This document shows positions 22,570 to 35,175 of a stretch of DNA of 64,000 nt, in pieces. Source of the DNA: Solanum dulcamara (taxonomy: Eukaryota > Streptophyta > Magnoliopsida > Solanales > Solanaceae); assembly GCF_947179165.1 (NCBI RefSeq), contig NC_077238.1:76313257-76377256 (forward strand). Direction: 5' to 3'. The notes beneath the pieces were generated by a model that was not told where the DNA came from, did no database searches, and saw only the letters and a list, made by a program, of their open reading frames with translations. The number at the start of each line of letters is the position of its first letter. The stretch's first letter is position 1. A program made the position numbers and the translations under genes.

Positions 22570-25541
22570 ATAGTTAAGACTTAAGACATATTAGATTAAG
22601 TAATGAAAAAAAGAAAACTAGAAAAGTGTCATTAGGGTGGATTTGATGTTTCAGGACAATGTTCATTTGAGCTCGATATTTTTAATGTGGAGTATAGATT
22701 TTTTAATGTAAAAACCTGCAAAAATAAATAAATTATATGCATATATTCCATAATTTTGGAAGTATAATGAATTTAATAATAAAAAATTTAAAGGTCAGTT
22801 TATTTTCAAAATTATGCTCCTCTTTAAATCAAGAGTCATAACCCAAAATATTAATTAGAACTTGGCAAAATTTTGATTGACCTTTCAAAATGTATGCTTT
22901 TTTCAATTGTCATCTTAGTGCGCGAACAATTACGACTTAAAATAATTTCGACATTTCATATAAATTGTGATAATAAATTTTAATTCAACTAAAATGAAAT
23001 TATTTAGTCGATTTAGTTTCAACCAAGTACCAAATAATTTGAAATAAAAGATACCAGTAATAGGCGTTTGATTCTTCAGTTTAGATTAATTTTTTAATTA
23101 TAAAAAAGTGTGCATCGAACACTGAATCGAATTAGTTATATTCGATTTTTTTTCTTTTTTCCAGTTTAGACGATTTGGTTCAAATTTACAGTGAAAATTA
23201 TGATACATAAAAAATTAAAAGATATAACTAGAGTGAAATCAATTACAAAACCAGAGCATAGAAGAGTAAATTATTATAGGTAGCTCACGTCTCACAACAA
23301 TAAGCTCAGTTGAATGAATCTCCACAGTCCACTATAGTAATTAAACTCAATTGAAGAATAGGGACCCCAAAATCAAGAATCGAACATATAGAAAAAATAA
23401 AATCTAAATCAAATGGAAAAATCGGAATCAAAGAATATTTACTTTTTCGACATATTTACCCTGTCTTAGAAGATATAACTTTCATTTTTTTTCTCCATTT
23501 TCTTAATAAAGGGCTTTCAGAAATAGGAATTTCTTGCTGGCAATATTCTTTTTATTACTTGTTCTAAAAATCCCATCTCATAGGATCAAACAAAAAGAGA
23601 GGAAGAGATGGATGGTCTAGGAATAATAACAAGAAGAGGGCATATAACCCTCCACCCGCCCTCTATCTTTTTCACCCCTATTTGTAATGGCGTAGCCACA
23701 TATAATGAAGGATGGTAAGTTGAACACTTTTTCTCAAAAAATTATATAGTATATATAGAAAATTATATGAAATTTATATATCATAAATTACTTTTCATGA
23801 ATTTAAAATTTTGTCTTTTATAACAAATAGACCTACGATACAAATTAAAATAAATTATATTCGTAAATAATTAATCTTTTCGATTTTCATGAATGTGTCT
23901 TCCCCTCGAAAGAAAAACAATTGTACTAATGTATTGGCTATTCGTTAGGCTGAACCATACGGACTTAGTATAGAAAAGTAACATATGTACGTGACCGTGC
24001 ACATAAAACAATGATACAATGTTGGTTCTTTTTTTTCCCCCTAATAATTCCTCCTAAATTAAATTAATGATTTCAAGAAATTTAAGATCAGAGTATTGGT
24101 CTTATCAAATCTTTAGAGAGAAAAAAAGAGTGAATGCAAACCAATGGGTATAAATTTGCCAGTTCATGTTTATATTTAATAAATATAATATGGTTAAATC
24201 TCTCAATCGTGACAATTTTTGTCTGAACATTTCATTGGTTATATAATGAGGTATTACTATATAGATATACTCACAGTTAATGTTTAAACCTCATTTAGTT
24301 GTTATAAATAAAAGTACGCAAAAATTTAGATTACTGATTTTATGTATCAATTAAAAAGAAGGGATGTTTTTGTTAATTAATTCAACCAAAATAATAGAAA
24401 GATGAAGGTAAAATAAAAAAAAACAAGGATTACATGGATATCATTTAAATACATTTTTTTTTAAAAAAAATATTTCTATTTAAAATTTACTATGTACATA
24501 ACATTAATGATGATTTCTATAAATATTGTAATATTTTATTTTATACAAAACATTATTGTACAATATTTGAGTATGATAATATACTCACATGATAAATGTC
24601 ATTACTATTATAGGTAAAATATTTTCATAATAAAATAAAATACGACATAAAAATTAATTTTGAAGGTAATTAAACTGTTATTTTAAAATACAGTATAATG
24701 AGGGGGGCCGTTATAAAGAGATTATACAGTATATATATATACACCAAAAAAGAAACTTAGCCCAAAAGAAAGCAAAAAAAATAATCAGTGCTTATCGTAG
24801 TGTAGCAAAAGTTACGCCTAATGTTTGCTTAGTGGGAGGGGGCGGGGTGGTTAAAAACTTATAAATATCAAGCGTTGATATTAAATCAATAAATGTGTGA
24901 TATGTATTTTTTTTTATGTAATTATAATAATTACGACATATTTTTTACTTAATTAAATCACTTAATTATATAAGCTGAATTGATTTGGTATATAGACAGT
25001 TAGACACTATGTAGCTAACTACTAAGTATTTACTCTAGGTGGAATGACTGAAGTCAAAAAATTTCATTAATAAGATTAAAAAAAATTATATATATATATA
25101 TAAATACACAAAATTTTCTTAAGAATATTTCAAAATATGAAAAAGATAATAACAAAAAAAAATTATCAAGGAAATTCACAATTATCTAATTTTCATCAAG
25201 ATTAAGATGATCCTAACCTCTTTGATAAGTTGTAAGACCAATTTATCATTATAACATTTTGTATATATCACTTTAACCTTCTATATTTTAGGATCAATAC
25301 TATCCATATATAACTTGATACAATCATAATTACCTCTTAATGATTTCCATTAGTTTTATTTAGTGATAATACCTCTATCTAGGTAATCAAAGATTAAAAG
25401 AATTTTAGGAGCAAGGTTTCATTAAAGAGGAAGTTAGAAAAAAAATTGGGGTACTTCTATTTTATTGATGTGGTTAGCCTCAAGGAAAAGAAAAAACTTA
25501 GGATAAATTAATGTTAAATGATTGATATATTTTTATAACAA
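22570..25541. other. Long AT-rich intergenic stretch
   Basis: No open frame, RNA gene or complete repeat could be supported. A short TA run lies at about 25088-25102. A possible isolated transposon end (ATGGCGTAGCCACA at about 23688) has no partner. Confidence 0.4.
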
Positions 25542-26275
25542 AACAACAACAAAGACATATCTAGTGAAATTCTACAAGTGTGATTTGAGAATGATAGATT
25601 ATACACATACCTTATCACTACATCGTGGAGGTAGATATGTTGTTTTCAAAAGACCATCGGCTCAAGTGTAGTAAATTCAAGTACAAAGAAGAAGAAAAAA
25701 TTGGAGAAAATATAGTAACTAACAAGAAAAGCAGTGCAAAACCTACCAGAAAGGAACAAGAACAATAAAATAGTGAAATAATCGAAACACAATAAATAAC
25801 AAACGATGATAGATATCAAAAGAAGAACTCAACTAGTACAACGACAAACATCAACAAGCCAACCCCCCGAAAAGCAACACAACACTTCACTATCTACTAA
25901 TCTTCTACCCTAATATAGGTCCTATACCTCTTCCTATCTAAGGTCATGTCCTCGATCGGTAACCTGAAGTTGCGCTATGACTTGTCTAATTACCTTTCTC
26001 CAATACCTTTTTGGTCTAACTCTACCATAGTATCTACTATTACCATGCACCTCCTCATTAGGGCACATGCGCATATCTCTTCTTCGCATGTCCAAACCAT
26101 CTCAATCTCGCTTCCATCATCTTGTCAACCATGGAAACCAGTCTTACCTTATTTTGAATATCCTTATTCTTAATCTTATCGCTCCCTGTATGCCCACACA
26201 TCCACCTCAACATCCTCATTTTCATGGTATACATCTTCTACACATAAGAGTTCTTGATTGATTAGCACTCCATTC
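25542..26275 (-). pseudogene. LINE 3' end (RTE-type), antisense
   Basis: On the minus strand, from about 26230 downward, the sequence reads KMRMLRWMCGHTGSDKIKN, then EARLRWFGHAKKR, then after damage RPKRYWRKVIRQ. These are the C-terminal motifs of plant RTE-type LINE reverse transcriptases. The 3' untranslated part follows down to about 25542 and ends in a (TTG)-like tail (CTTTGTTGTTGTTTTG), the usual tail of these elements. It is 5'-truncated, has stops, and no apurinic endonuclease or catalytic reverse transcriptase domain is present. Confidence 0.75.
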
Positions 26276-27199
26276 TATACCTTTATGTTTTTATAACTAA
26301 AAGTAATTAAATTGTATAAGAACTCTATTTTATCTTTAATGTTATAACTTTATAGTTACATAAATGTGATATAAAACTTAGGATCATAAATTTCAAAAAT
26401 TCTTCTGTTATTCTAAAATTTTCATGGACAATCAAATAGATTTACATAAAATGAAGGAAAATTTATCTAATTATATAATTATTCCTACTATAAATATGAA
26501 TACACTTTATAGTTTGAAACAATTATATATTATCTCAATAATAAATAATTTCGTACGAGATTACAAATCAGATATACCACTTTTCAAGTCAAATACATAT
26601 ATTAAAGATATCAGATACACTTTGAAATACAGTTACATATGGAGAGAGGCGAGCAAGGGAGGCAAGTGAGAGAGTCAAAATGTATTTTTTGATACTAGGA
26701 AAAGAGGAGAGAGAGATTCAGTATATCCTAGATAAATGTCACTCACGCTTGGATACAGTGTATCTAAGATAAATTACACCTAATTTGACCTGCATGTACC
26801 CGAGATACATGTATCTGAATGCGCCAGATACATGTGTTTGGCGAAATTAATGTGGTATGAAAGGTGATTTCAAAAACTAAAATGAAGGTACATAATTAGA
26901 CCATAAATTAGTGAAATTTGTGTTGTTTGCTCTTTATTTCAAATAGACTAAATACTTTCCTAGTAATTATTGTATTGGGTAAAAGAATAGCTTATACACA
27001 CGGTAGAATGACGGGGAAACACGTGAAACGTAAGACGAGTAACAGATATTTATGAAGGCATTTCGATGAAAATATAGTTTGAGTGAATTTTAAATTTTAA
27101 ATATTTAAAATTTTCACCGTCAAATATTAATTTTTAATAATTGTTTTTTTAATTTTAAAAAAGTGAATAATTCTCTTGGCCATACCGTGCTCTCTGTGC

Positions 27200-27200
<1 letters not shown>
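26276..27200. other. AT-rich upstream region of the cyclin gene
   Basis: No gene. From about 26580 to 26840 there are scattered AGATACA(T/C)-type words (for example CCAGATACATG), a degenerate simple repeat. Confidence 0.4.

Positions 27201-27239
<39 letters not shown>
27201..27239. repeat. Poly(T) tract of 39 bases
   Basis: Uninterrupted T run about 310 bp upstream of the cyclin ATG, close to the likely transcription start region. Length is likely to vary between individuals and may be unreliable in assembly. Confidence 0.9.
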
Positions 27240-27244
<5 letters not shown>

Positions 27245-27550
27245 CTTGGGCTTTTTTGGCTCTCTTTTTTCCTCCTTGTGTAGTTAGGATTCCACTTAGA
27301 ATCCACTGTCGTCTCTCCCCCAAATCTCTCCTTTACCCTAAACAAAAATCTTCATTTCATTTTCCTACATAAGCCTCATCTTCTTGGAGTAGTCTCCAGC
27401 CCCCACATCACTTTTCTCCCTCCCCCCCAATCCCCCACCCCATGTTCTTTCTTCATCCAATGAAAATGCTAAACACCCAAAAATTCTAAAAGAGTAATCT
27501 TTTTGTTGTTCTTGAAAGGGTACATTGAGGGGTTTTTTGCTTTTGATTTA

Positions 27551-29939
27551 ATGGCTGAGAATGGTTATGATTGTGTAGCCTCAGACCTTCTATGTACAGA
27601 AACAGAAAGTTTTTGTTCTGATGATCTTGATTCTTTGACTATAGGTCAACAGAAGAATGAAATTAACATTAAAGGTTTGATCTTTGGCAAAAATGGTAGT
27701 AGATCAGAAGGTTTGATTGATTTGCCAAAGATAACTGAAGAAAGCTTTAGTTTTATGGTGCAAAGGGAAATTGGTTTTTTGCCTAAAGATGATTATTTGA
27801 AGAGATTGAGAAGTGGGGACTTGGATTTGAGTGTGAGAAGAGAGGCTGTTGATTGGATTTGGCAGGTGTTTTTATTGGTCTTAATAAACTCTTTTAATCA
27901 ATTCAATACTATTCATCTTCTATTTGTGTTGTTTTTGGGATTTTTTCCCCTTTCAAGAATGGTGGCATTTGCTTTATTGCTTTGAGTAAGTTGATTACTT
28001 ATATTTATTTATGATGATTGATTATTAAGGTTGTAGGAAGAATCTTGGATCAACCCCACCTCAATTTAACAACTCCTGTTTGCATTAATTTGTTATCATT
28101 CTTATGCTATTTTGGCAAATGCTGGAATTTTCATTGAGTTCTAAATTTTTTTCTTGAAATGGAGATTACCATGTTTGATGTACTTTTCTTGGTGTTGGTT
28201 TGGATAACATCAGTGGTGATCGATCGATCAATCGACTGAAATGTGATTTCTTTTTATGTGTTCACTATTTATATGATGTCCTAATTTGTTTTAAATAGGA
28301 AGAATTCTGCTATAGTGATTTTCCGATTTGAAGTTTGTGTGTTTTTGCCTTGCAGGCTTGTATGCACTATGGATATGGGAAGCTGAGTTTTTGTTTGTCG
28401 ATTAATTACTTGGATCGGTTTCTGTCTCTATATGAATTGCCTGTAAGTTCACAATCTTTGTTGCTCGGACTTAGAACACTGTCGATGTGTGTCGGATCCT
28501 CCAAAAGCTATGCATTTACGAGGATTCGACACGGTTGGTGCCTGCAGTATTTTTAAAGGGTCCGAGCAACATAGTTCGTTACAGCATTTTGTTCACAATG
28601 TTTGAAGTTTGAATGCTAACTGATTGTCTGCATTCTTCTGATTTGCATTTCTTGGATATATATAGAGAGGTAAAACTTGGGCAGTCCAATTATTAGCTGT
28701 GGCCTGCCTGTCAATTGCAGCCAAAATGGAAGAGATTCATGTTCCTTTGATTGTTGATTTGCAGGTAACGAAAAATTTCGTTCAATCTTTACCTATGTTG
28801 CTCAAACCCTTCAAAAATGTCGTCTGGTGCGTGTTGGATCCTCCAAAAGTAGTGCATTTTTTGAGGATTTAACACGGGTTATGCAACAATTTTTGGAGTG
28901 TTTGAACAACATTTCCTTTACATGTTTGTCATGTTAACAATTTATATATTTTCTTGAACTATTTTATGTAGTAAAATCTCGCGTTTATGGAACAGGTTGG
29001 GAATCCTAAGTTTGTATTCGAAGGCAAAACTATACAAAGAATGGAACTTTCGGTACTAAGCACATTGAAGTGGAGAATGCAAGCTTATACACCTTGCACA
29101 TTCATAGATTATTTTGTAAGAAAGATGAATGGTGATCAAATCCCATCAGAGCATTTGATCTCAAAATCAATGCAATTGATCTTAAGCTCCATAAGAGGTC
29201 TTCTCACCTCACTATTGAATGAATCTTTGGATATGATGAATTGATTTCTATTGTACTAAATGATCCTAAATTACTAGTGTTGCTTTGAATGCAGGCATTG
29301 ATTTCTTGGAATTCAGGTCTTCTGAAATTGCAGCAGCAGTGGCAATATCTGTTTCAAGGGAAATGCAAGCAAAAGACATTGACAAGGCAATGCCTTGTTT
29401 CTTCATACATGTACAAAAGGTAAATTTTGTGGGGGCACGCCCCACTTAAATACCGTCAAACCTCTTTATAACAACGTTATTTGTTCAAATACTTTTTGGC
29501 CGAATATATAATATAACATAACATGAAAATTTTATTCTATGGAGAGTTATTGACCCTAAAAACACTTGAGGCAGGGCAAGCATTTCTTTTGCACTAGATT
29601 CTTGAGGCAATAATTTACAACAACTTGGTTTATTTGTATATTTATTTTACTTTTGTGGGGTTCCCTTTTTTTTTTTTTTTTTTTTTTTACAAAGTTTCTT
29701 GGATTTTGCAGGGCAGAGTGTTGAAGTGTCTTGAACTGATTCAAGATTTGACATTGGTTAGTGAGACTATGACCACTGCTACAACTATTACTGCTACTGC
29801 CTCAGTACCTAAAAGTCCCAATGGAGTGTTAGAAGCTGCATGTTTTAGCTACAAAAGTGATGAGACCACAGTTGGATCACATACAAGTCCAGATAATAAA
29901 AGGAGGAAACATGACACATCTCTAGAGGATGGGACTTGA
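27551..29939 (+). CDS. CYCD2/4: D-type cyclin, CYCD2/CYCD4 group, six exons
   Basis: Exons 27551-27865, 28356-28442, 28666-28764, 28996-29197, 29295-29419 and 29712-29939 join in phase with GT/AG introns to a 351-residue protein. Residues 13-17 are LLCTE, the LxCxE motif by which D cyclins bind retinoblastoma-related protein. The N-terminal cyclin box runs from about residue 76 ([39 protein letters not shown]) and the C-terminal box follows ([46 protein letters not shown]). The tail has [18 protein letters not shown] and a basic KRRK. The protein would partner CDKA in the nucleus and promote G1/S entry. The start is the ATG of MAENGY; an upstream in-frame TTG is not used. Introns 2 and 3 each hold a copy of the same hairpin repeat. 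CYCD2 versus CYCD4 cannot be settled by eye. Confidence 0.93.
28459..28574. repeat. MITE-like repeat (GCTCGGAC family), copy 2, in cyclin intron 2
   Basis: Ends TTGTTGCTCGGACT and GGTCCGAGCAACATAG are inverted repeats. The core has GTCGGATCCTCCAAAAG and GAGGATTCGACACGG. It lies wholly between the donor at 28443 and the acceptor at 28665, filling about half of the intron. Confidence 0.75.
28794..28913. repeat. MITE-like repeat (GCTCGGAC family), copy 3, in cyclin intron 3
   Basis: A more diverged copy: left ATGTTGCTCAAACCCTTC, right TGTTTGAACAACAT, with the same core GTTGGATCCTCCAAAAGTAG and TTTTTGAGGAT. It lies in intron 3 (28765-28995). Confidence 0.7.
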
Positions 29940-30228
29940 GAAAAGTATGAATCTTGAAGTTCCATCCCCCCCCCCCCCCCCAACCTTCAAACTCTATATC
30001 CAAACAATTTTGGCTAAATGGGAGAATGTGTGGCTTAGCAAAAAAAAAGGTCCCTTGAAGACAAAAAAACAATGAAGGATTGTCACCAGCTGTTAATAAC
30101 AATTTTGAGATGTCAACAACAATAGTAGTAATAGGAGATTGTGGAGGGGCAAAGATGGAATTTTGAGAAGGGCTATCTATTAAATACTTTTGCTCTTATT
30201 CCTTTTTTGGGTTACTATTGTAATTTCA

Positions 30229-30234
30229 AATAAA
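30229..30234 (+). terminator. Probable polyadenylation signal of the cyclin gene
   Basis: AATAAA about 290 bp downstream of the stop, in an otherwise T-rich 3' UTR that also holds a poly(C) run at about 29967-29981. Confidence 0.5.
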
Positions 30235-30249
30235 GAACATATACAATGA

Positions 30250-31585
30250 AAAAAAAAAGTTTTACGGAATAAAAGAGAATAAAAGGTAGTTGGTGGCTAA
30301 GTGGATTATAGTAATATTAAGTTCTATTTATAGTGGAAATGAAATGTATTTACATGGTGCTCCATATGTCCAATTTTTCTTGGAATTAAGTAAAATAGGT
30401 GTTAAGGAGAAGACAAATCCTAATATTATTTCGACCAAAAAAAATAAAATCCTAATACTATTTCAAGAAAGCATTTTGCACTTGAATTATTGTTATGCTT
30501 ATAACGGTATTAATGTGTTGTACCAAACAAAAAGTCTTGTCCAAATATAAATATATAATTTCCTTCATTTCAAAAACATTCACATCTTTCTATGTTTGCA
30601 AATTCTTTGATTCTAATATTCTCATTGTACTCTTTCTTAAGGACACTCTATTAAAAATGACATGACATGTTCAACATCAAAGTTTTAGTTGTATTTTGAA
30701 ATGTTGAACATTTATGCTATGTGTTTAAAAGTTTTTCTTAAATTCTTTGGTTAGTTAAATACTTCCTTAGCGACATTTCTATAGGAAAGACTTGAGTATA
30801 TTATTACATAGTTTCAAATGAAGAGAATTTTGAATCGAAATAAAATGCATAACTATAATAACATGTTCAGAGTAATTTTATAAGTAGAGTTTGAGAAAAA
30901 TAAAATTTACGCAGATTTTATTTCTATCTTTATGAGATAGATTCTTTTCAATATATCTTTGATACAATAATACATTAGCAAAATAGGCTAAAATAAAAAA
31001 ATGAATTTACAACTATTAAATATTATATAGATTAATATATTATGGAAAACAGGAAATGTAAGAGTGTGAGTGTAAGTGTGACTGGTCAAAATCTTGGAAT
31101 TGCTCATTAACACTCTGACTAGTTTATAAACAAGGCATTTTTGAAGCATAAAAAGAAACCTTGGGAATGCAATGAAAATTGGTGTCATGGGCAAGTGTCA
31201 GTGTTGCATTATATGCTTTGATTGTTTGCTTATGTGAATGATTTCTCAAATGAACTTATCACACGTGGTGCTCATTTTCAATATTTTACTAATGTAGCCC
31301 ATATTAATCCAACTTAAAAAAATTGAGTTTCGCAGCAACAGTAAAAATTATCTTTTTATGGTCTATAAATTTGAATCGTTCAATTAATTATTGATGTTGG
31401 TGTCTAATAAACAGTGGCATAGCTATATAAGCTGAAGAATGATCAATTAAAGACACTTATTATGTAAAGAAAATAATACTATATATAGAGGTTAAAAATT
31501 AATTATTATAAACGTATATTAAATTTTAAGAGTAAATCTTAACACCCTTAGTAAAATTCTTCATCAATTCACCGTTCTTGTTATA
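30250..31585. other. Intergenic, nothing recognised
   Basis: AT-rich. An isolated CAGTGGCATAGC at about 31411 looks like a hAT end but has no partner. Confidence 0.35.
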
Positions 31586-31690
31586 GTCGCCTCACATCCT
31601 TTTGAAGTGGGCCCCTTCTCCACATTTTGAATAAACACGAAATACTTTGTATATCGAGTTATCCTTGTGTTGCTGCAACTGGACATATGG
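31586..31690 (-). repeat. Degraded TS-like SINE segment
   Basis: The stretch containing AAGTGGGCCCCTTCTCCA and later CACGAAATACTTTGTATATCG aligns by eye to the 3' half of the Solanaceae TS SINE, but with many transitions. The tRNA-like head is not recognisable. The strand is uncertain. Confidence 0.35.
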
Positions 31691-31699
31691 TGTGAACAA

Positions 31700-33119
31700 T
31701 ATCTAAATTTTTTAATATGTGAGGAACTAATACTTTTATTTATTAAAAAAAAGTTAAAAATATCTTTAAATTTTTTGAACTTGAATAAAAATGCCATCCT
31801 CTAATAATTTAGGTAAGAAATGCCTATTTTTTAAAATAAATATATTATATTTTTTTCTTTTTGAACACTTTCATTTCCTAGTAAAAATAATATTTCTAAG
31901 GAACCTTTTCTTATTTTTTTCTTTTAAAATCCATTTAACTAATCAAAAATGAAAAGTAATTTTTTTTTCTTAATCTCACTTTATCAATGCAAATAAAATA
32001 ATCTTATATACTTTTTAATTGATAATAGAGGTCATATATACAAGATTATAGTAATCATCATTAATCTTTATTTCGGCAATGCTAAATATTTTTCTAACAA
32101 AATAGGAAATATTTTATTTTTTGATCTTTTTTAAATTGAAAAAGGTTAAACATTTGCTAATATAATCCTTGTTTTAAAGCTAACATACAATGATCATAAA
32201 GTCATAAAATACGAAATTGAACAACTTATGGTCGTCCCCTGTTGGAATGTACTAAAAACTAGGGTGAAACTGTTTATGAATATCTTCACAATAGACTTGA
32301 TTTTACCAAGATGATGAAAACATGAACTCAAAATCATTTATCCATTGGAGAGATCATTTTTTATTTTGTGCCGAAGCACTTTTTAAAGCACAGACTAAAA
32401 CATGAAATTTATAACATTGCTTTAAAATATAAAATATCTTTAAAATACTGTTGATGAAGTCATCATTGACACTTTGAATATATTATCATAATTCAATTGG
32501 AAAAAGATTAAGGAAAAAAATATTTTTTATTTTATTAGAAATTTTTTAGTGTTATCTATAAATTAATGATAGAACTATTATGAACTTATATATGTGACAT
32601 ATATTATCAGTTATATATGATGGTATTCTATTTGAATTGATAAAAATGAGATTAAAATGCAGTGTCGTATGATATTCAATAATTTGTTTATAAACTATGG
32701 TCTGCTCATTTATTAAGATTGTATAAGAATTAGAATTTTTTTTGATAGTTTTCACACCTTGTAAGATTTTCATATTTATGAGAGAAAATACACCTTAAAA
32801 AATCTAAATTATATATTTAAATAAAATTTTAATTTCAACTTCAAATTAATTTAATTTTAAATTACGATTCTATAACGCATGTCCTATGGAATCCTAAATA
32901 AGGGGTTTTAAATTCTCTCTTAGTAAACAAAGTATAGACAAACATAGAAAAGAGTTCAATAGCTAAATGGTCGATTTATCAGATACAACAGCTAAGCAAT
33001 ATGGGTCAAGAAATAATATAAAATGTTTTCGTTTTTGCATTATCGTCACAAGTTTAACAGTTCTGTTTTGGTTTGTGGGATCTCAATGATATACATCATA
33101 TCAATATAAATATAATTCT
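31700..33119. other. Intergenic, nothing recognised
   Basis: AT-rich, with only short frames. Ends at the target site of the copia element. Confidence 0.4.
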
Positions 33120-33124
33120 TATGT
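33120..33124. repeat. 5-bp target duplication, left copy (TATGT)
   Basis: TATGT directly precedes the 5' LTR and is repeated at 39214-39218. Confidence 0.85.
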
Positions 33125-33401
33125 TATTATCAACCAAGTAAAATGGTTGTCCACTTAAAATGGTGGATAGTCCATTTACTTTTTAAGTGGGTAAATTGCC
33201 CATTAATATTTTTCTCCACTTGTACATATGGCTATAAATATAGCCTTAAACTTCAATGTAAATACACACAAAAAAACACATAAAAGAAGAGAATTACTAT
33301 TACTCTCTCTATATTACTACTCTCTCTATTAATACTTTCTATATACATATTCTCTTGTTCTTCTTCCTTTATAAAATTGTCAAGTTAATTAATTTATAAC
33401 A
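33125..33401 (+). repeat. 5' LTR of the copia element
   Basis: 277 bp, starting TATTATCAACCAAG and ending TTTATAACA. It contains a probable TATA box in GGCTATAAATATAGCC near 33230, followed by an A-rich and CT-rich leader. The start is TA rather than TG. Confidence 0.92.
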
Positions 33402-33420
33402 CGTTATCAGCACGAAGCTC
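33402..33420 (+). other. Primer-binding region of the copia element
   Basis: CGTTATCAGCACGAAG immediately follows the LTR. It shares TATCAG with the usual initiator-Met site TGGTATCAGAGC but is otherwise diverged, a form common in plant copia families. Confidence 0.6.
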
Positions 33421-33514
33421 TAATTTTTCAGAAAATTAACTTCTATATCAGGTATATCTACTAAAGAAATTTAATTTTTAAGTTGTCTTTGTTACTTTCA
33501 AATTAATTTTCATC

Positions 33515-34569
33515 ATGTCAAACTTGTCAAAATCGAAATTTGTGGCACTTGATATTTCTCTGGCAAGAATTATTTATCATGGGTACTTGATGCTGGAATT
33601 CACCTTACCGCTAAGGGTCTTGGTGATGCTATAATTGAAGAAAATACAGCATCAAGTCAGGATAAAGCAAAGGCTATGATTTTCCTTCGTCATCATCTAG
33701 ATGAAAGCCTAAAAATGGAATACTTGACAGTGAAAGATCCACTTGAATTGTGGAAAGACTTAAAAGGGAGGTATGACCACCTCAGGGCAACGGTATTTCC
33801 AAGGGCTCGTTATGAGTGGATGCATTTACGGTTTCAAGATTTTAAAACCGTAATTGAGTATAATTCTGCTGTATTTAGAATAACTTCCCAATTAAAATTA
33901 TGTGGGGAAACTATAAATGATGAGGACATGTTAGAAAAGACACTAACTACTTTTCATGCCTCTAATGTAATATTACAGCAGCAATACCGTGAAAAGTGTT
34001 TTAAAAAATACTCTGAATTGATATCATGCCTTCTGTTGGCTGAACAATATAATGCCCTTTTAATGAAAAATCATGAAGCCCGTCCCACTGGAACTGCTCC
34101 GTTACTGAAGGTAAATATGGTAAAGGCACATGGCCAGTCTGAAAGAAGACAAAATAAAAATTATGGCCACAATAATGTGCGTGGACGTGGCAATGACAGA
34201 AAATGATTTAATAATCGTCGAGGTGGTGGTCAACATAAAAGGGAGAACAATATCAGTTCTCAAAATGGCCCTTCAGGAAGTAACTGTCATCGTTGTGGTA
34301 TGAAAGATCACTGGAAAAATGAATGTCGGACGCCTGAGTATTTTGTAAGACTTTATCAAAATTCTTTCAAAAGAAAGGCAAATAGAGGTGGTGCCTCTTC
34401 TTCTAATGCTCGGATAGAGTCACACTTGGCGTTCGAAAATAATATTGAGGCAAGACCTTTGAATAATAATAATATTGAAGCAAATCTGGATTTAAGGGAT
34501 GATGATTTTAATGACCTCAATGATATTACTCATTTGGAGGTTGAAGATTTTTTTAAGGATCTTAATTGA
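33515..34569 (+). pseudogene. copia gag, frameshifted and interrupted
   Basis: Starts at ATG 33515 (MSNLSKSKFVALDIS). A two-base CT duplication at about 33560 then shifts the frame; the correct frame resumes at GKNYLSW and runs through the capsid-like region (ELWKDLKGRYDHL, YNSAVFRI, EDMLEKTLTTFH). TGA at 34204-34206 interrupts an Arg/Asn/Gly-rich stretch. The CCHC knuckle CHRCGMKDHWKNEC follows at about 34290, and the protein ends at 34567-34569 after an acidic tail. Gag would form the cytoplasmic particle and bind element RNA. Confidence 0.85.
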
Positions 34570-35175
34570 TGTTTAATTTCATGTTTTTCATTATGTTGTC
34601 ATGTACTTCGAATTATTGTGTTTTTACGTTTATGTATTTGAAGAAAAAAAAATCAAGGCCACATTTTTATGATAATTGTATATTATTTATTACATTATGC
34701 TATTTTACAATGTTGTAATTAATTACTATTAGTGTGCTATTATTTAATCTTAATATCATATTGTTACTAAAAATAATATTCGTCTTATTTAATGTCATTA
34801 TACTAATTGTTTATTCTTGTTGATGTTTTAGACATTAATAATTTATAATGATTGTATTATTTTTGTCAATAAACAAATTATCTATACATGATGAATAATA
34901 TTATATTAATATTTTATAATATTTTATATTTATTTTTAATATTTATGTATAATATTTATTTAAGGTTAATGAGTATATAATTCGATAAACTAAATTATTG
35001 TAACATTCATCATAATTGAATCATATAATTTTTTAAATTCTAAATAACCATAATTTAACTTTAAAAAAAAAGGGACTTATGTTTTTCTAGCAAAATTGTT
35101 ACTTATTTTATTTCTTACAATGCATTTTTATTTTATGAAGATAAATAATTTTATCAGTCTTCAATTGGATTCAAG
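34570..35175 (+). other. Non-coding AT-rich gap between gag and pol
   Basis: About 600 bp with stops in all frames and very low GC lie between the gag stop and the pol start. Both LTRs and flanking coding parts are intact around it. It may be a normal part of this family or an old insertion; I see no terminal repeats. Confidence 0.6.

Noticed and set aside
27120..27372. Frames spanning the poly(T)/poly(A) tract
   Set aside because: Poly-Lys or poly-Phe translation produced by the homopolymer.
31411..31431. CAGTGGCATAGC as a hAT MITE end
   Set aside because: No inverted partner or 8-bp duplication was found nearby.
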